Positions 62,845 through 64,000 of a DNA stretch of 64,000 nt are shown here, piece by piece. This DNA comes from Frigidibacter mobilis. Its GTDB lineage: Bacteria > Pseudomonadota > Alphaproteobacteria > Rhodobacterales > Rhodobacteraceae. How positions within the stretch are numbered: the first letter of the stretch is position 1; every line of letters begins with the position of its first letter. The stretch is taken from positions 3,578,501-3,642,500 of the forward strand of contig NZ_CP012661.1 of the NCBI RefSeq assembly GCF_001620265.1. The letters run 5' to 3'. The notes beneath the pieces were generated by a model. It was given only the letters and a program-made list of their open reading frames with translations. It was not told the origin of the DNA and did no database searches. A program made the translations under genes and the position numbers.

Positions 62845-63777
62845 TCATGGCGTTTTTCCCTCGCTCGCGCGGGCCACGAAAATGCTGCCGCGCTGCGGCT
62901 CCGCATCGGCGGAATCGCGCACTGGAATTGCAACGGGGGCGTCGCCGGATTGCGCTTCGGACAGCAGTGCGGCGGCAGCCCGCATGTCGGCCGAGCGCAT
63001 GACGAATAAGGGTGCGACGCGCCAGTCGGGAGGCGGCGGCGGTAGCGGGATTGGCGGTTCGGATGCGACCGCGCCGCCGAGCATCGGCGCGAGCGCGGCG
63101 ACATAGGCGCGGGTCTCGGCGGGCAATATGCGGCCGGTCGCAAGGTATTCGTCGTAGCGGCCGGGACCGGCATTGTAAGCGGCCAGCATCGCCGCGACAT
63201 TGCCATAGCGGTCGAACATCTCACGCAGATAGGCCGTGCCCGCAAGGATGTTGTCGCGCGGTTCGTAGGGATCGCGGCCGAGACCGTACCGGCTACGCAG
63301 TTCCGCCCATGTCGCGGGCATGACCTGCATCAGCCCCATCGCCCCGGCCATTGAGACCGCACGCACGTCGCCCGCGCTTTCGGCGCGCAGCACGGCGGTA
63401 ATCCAGTGCTCGGGGATACCGAATCGCCGCGACGCCTCGGCGATGTGATCGGCATGAAGATCGACGGCGGCGGGGCGGACGATGGGCGTCGATTGCGCGA
63501 CCGCCGCCGCCGATCCGCTGCCAAGCGAGAGCGCGCCGATCGCTGCGAGAACGACACAACGCCATGCCGCCCTGTCTCGGCTTTGAGCCCAGCCTGCCAG
63601 CGTGCTCGCTGCGGTCAAGGGTGCGCGCGAAGCGCCGGCCGGTGGCCGCCCCTGACCTTCGCTGCGCGCGCCGGCCGTCCGGTCGTCGAGCGGGACGGAG
63701 GGATGAGACGCCTTTTCCGCGAACAAAGGGATGCGGGTATCGAGCGCGATAACGGCTCGGACGCGCGGGGGCGTCAT
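62845..63777 (-). CDS. Lytic transglycosylase (VirB1-like)
   Basis: A 310-residue protein with a Slt-type transglycosylase domain. It has an internal signal-like hydrophobic stretch (AWRCVVLAAIGALSLGSGSAAAVAQ, residues about 71–95) preceded by a long basic, Pro/Arg-rich N-terminus, and the domain with catalytic Glu133 in VLRAESAGD, then MAGAMGLMQVMPATW and AMLAAYNAGPGRYDEYL. It would locally open peptidoglycan for the conjugation apparatus. Start at 63777 has AGGATCAGGA upstream and overlaps the DUF736 stop (ATGA). Confidence 0.92.
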   Translation of the reverse strand: MTPPRVRAVIALDTRIPLFAEKASHPSVPLDDRTAGARSEGQGRPPAGASRAPLTAASTLAGWAQSRDRAAWRCVVLAAIGALSLGSGSAAAVAQSTPIVRPAAVDLHADHIAEASRRFGIPEHWITAVLRAESAGDVRAVSMAGAMGLMQVMPATWAELRSRYGLGRDPYEPRDNILAGTAYLREMFDRYGNVAAMLAAYNAGPGRYDEYLATGRILPAETRAYVAALAPMLGGAVASEPPIPLPPPPPDWRVAPLFVMRSADMRAAAALLSEAQSGDAPVAIPVRDSADAEPQRGSIFVARASEGKTP

Positions 63778-64000
63778 TCCTGATCCTCGCGTTTCCGGGG
63801 GCGCTTCCAATGCAGGCCCCAGGACGAAGGATCGTCGCCGGACTGGAACAGTCTGGCGCGGATGGGGAACGGGAAGATGGGACCGTCGAGTTTCAGGGAG
63901 AGGAACTCGCCGGCGTGTTCGCTGGCGTCTTTCCAGGCGGGACCAACTTCCGGGCCGTCCTCGCTGTCGAGATACACGCGGTAGTCGGGCGCGTTCTTCG
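63774..64000 (-). CDS. DUF736 family protein, 5' end beyond window
   Basis: The visible 75 C-terminal codons (KNAPDYRVYLDSEDGPEVGPAWKD…LSLKLDGPIFPFPIRARLFQ…WGLHWKRPRKR) match the DUF736 family, small (about 100–110 residues) beta-rich proteins encoded beside relaxase and transglycosylase genes of ICEs and conjugative plasmids. Function unknown. The frame is open at the right edge. Confidence 0.85.
   Translation of the reverse strand, partial: KNAPDYRVYLDSEDGPEVGPAWKDASEHAGEFLSLKLDGPIFPFPIRARLFQSGDDPSSWGLHWKRPRKREDQE

Larger units (their letters stand above)
41164..64000. mobile_element. Left part of an integrative and conjugative element (Trb-type T4SS, serine recombinase)
   Basis: From the tRNA-Ser to the right edge all backbone genes belong to a conjugative element: site-specific recombinase, trbI-G-F-L-K-J-E-D-C-B mating-pair genes, coupling protein TraG, HxHxH relaxase, lytic transglycosylase, DUF2274 and DUF736 proteins. 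The backbone is on the minus strand, while two genes (HTH/GIY-YIG protein and alpha/beta hydrolase) are reversed. The order relaxase–traG–RHH–trbB…trbI resembles Tn4371-like and related proteobacterial ICEs, although those usually carry a tyrosine integrase. Several cargo genes are more AT-rich than the chromosome. The right end, partition genes and attR are not in the window. Confidence 0.9.

Noticed and set aside
44790..64000. Plasmid or prophage origin for the right part
   Set aside because: No replication initiator, capsid or tail genes are visible; a recombinase adjoining a tRNA plus a full Trb system indicates an ICE. An integrated plasmid cannot be fully excluded because the right end is missing.

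Overview
The window comes from a GC-rich alphaproteobacterium, most likely of the order Rhodobacterales (Rhodobacter/Paracoccus relatives). The reasons are the block lpdA–sucBA–sucD–sucC–mdh followed by a malyl-CoA thioesterase-like gene, nnrU, a DUF1737 gene, mesaconyl-CoA hydratase and sdhCDAB (a layout I associate with Rhodobacter sphaeroides), together with TRAP-like tripartite tricarboxylate transporters and the codon usage. About 41.1 kb is ordinary chromosome. The rest, from a tRNA-Ser gene to the right edge, is the left part of an integrative and conjugative element (ICE).

Layout of the chromosomal part. 1–5.1 kb: a lysine/2-aminoadipate catabolic operon on the minus strand (aminoadipate-semialdehyde dehydrogenase cut by the window edge, a D-2-hydroxyglutarate dehydrogenase-like flavoprotein, and the iron-dependent 2-oxoadipate decarboxylase/hydroxylase HglS) with a divergent LysR regulator. 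5.2–12.4 kb: a divergent tctBA / tctC uptake system co-oriented with a CoA ligase, a crotonase-fold protein and an IclR regulator, then a second IclR gene; together these look like import and CoA activation of an unidentified carboxylate. 12.6–18.5 kb: ArsH, a Tat-exported cyclase-family protein, small unknowns, an M20 deacylase and an M48-like metalloprotease. 18.5–31.5 kb: a GntR regulator and the TCA genes lpdA, sucB, sucA, sucD, sucC, mdh. 31.7–40.9 kb: a TSUP permease, ethylmalonyl-CoA pathway genes, a PhaC-like hydrolase and the sdh operon.

The strongest new observation is regulatory. The 8-bp palindrome GTGATCAC occurs as a pair, 21 bp centre to centre with an identical 13-bp spacer, upstream of both sucC and sdhC, and once immediately before the start codon of the GntR gene next to lpdA. 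By eye I found it nowhere else in the window. It fits the GT-N4-AC form expected for FadR/FCD-type GntR regulators, so I infer a local autoregulated TCA-cycle regulon.

The ICE (41.16 kb to beyond 64 kb) carries, from left to right, a serine recombinase in a four-gene operon with a TumE/TumA-like toxin–antitoxin pair and a small unknown gene; a lone helix-turn-helix/GIY-YIG protein on the other strand; a complete trbB-C-D-E-J-K-L-F-G-I mating-pair operon; an alpha/beta hydrolase cargo gene; a ribbon-helix-helix protein and the TraG coupling protein; a cargo patch (LysR, a frameshifted VOC protein, AraC); a MOBP-like relaxase; a lytic transglycosylase; and a DUF736 protein cut by the edge. The recombinase reading frame has no stop at the element's end: it runs antisense through the tRNA and into sdhB, so its C-terminus must differ between the integrated and excised forms. 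A 22-bp sequence is repeated upstream of trbB and traG, and nested inverted repeats upstream of the relaxase are a candidate oriT.
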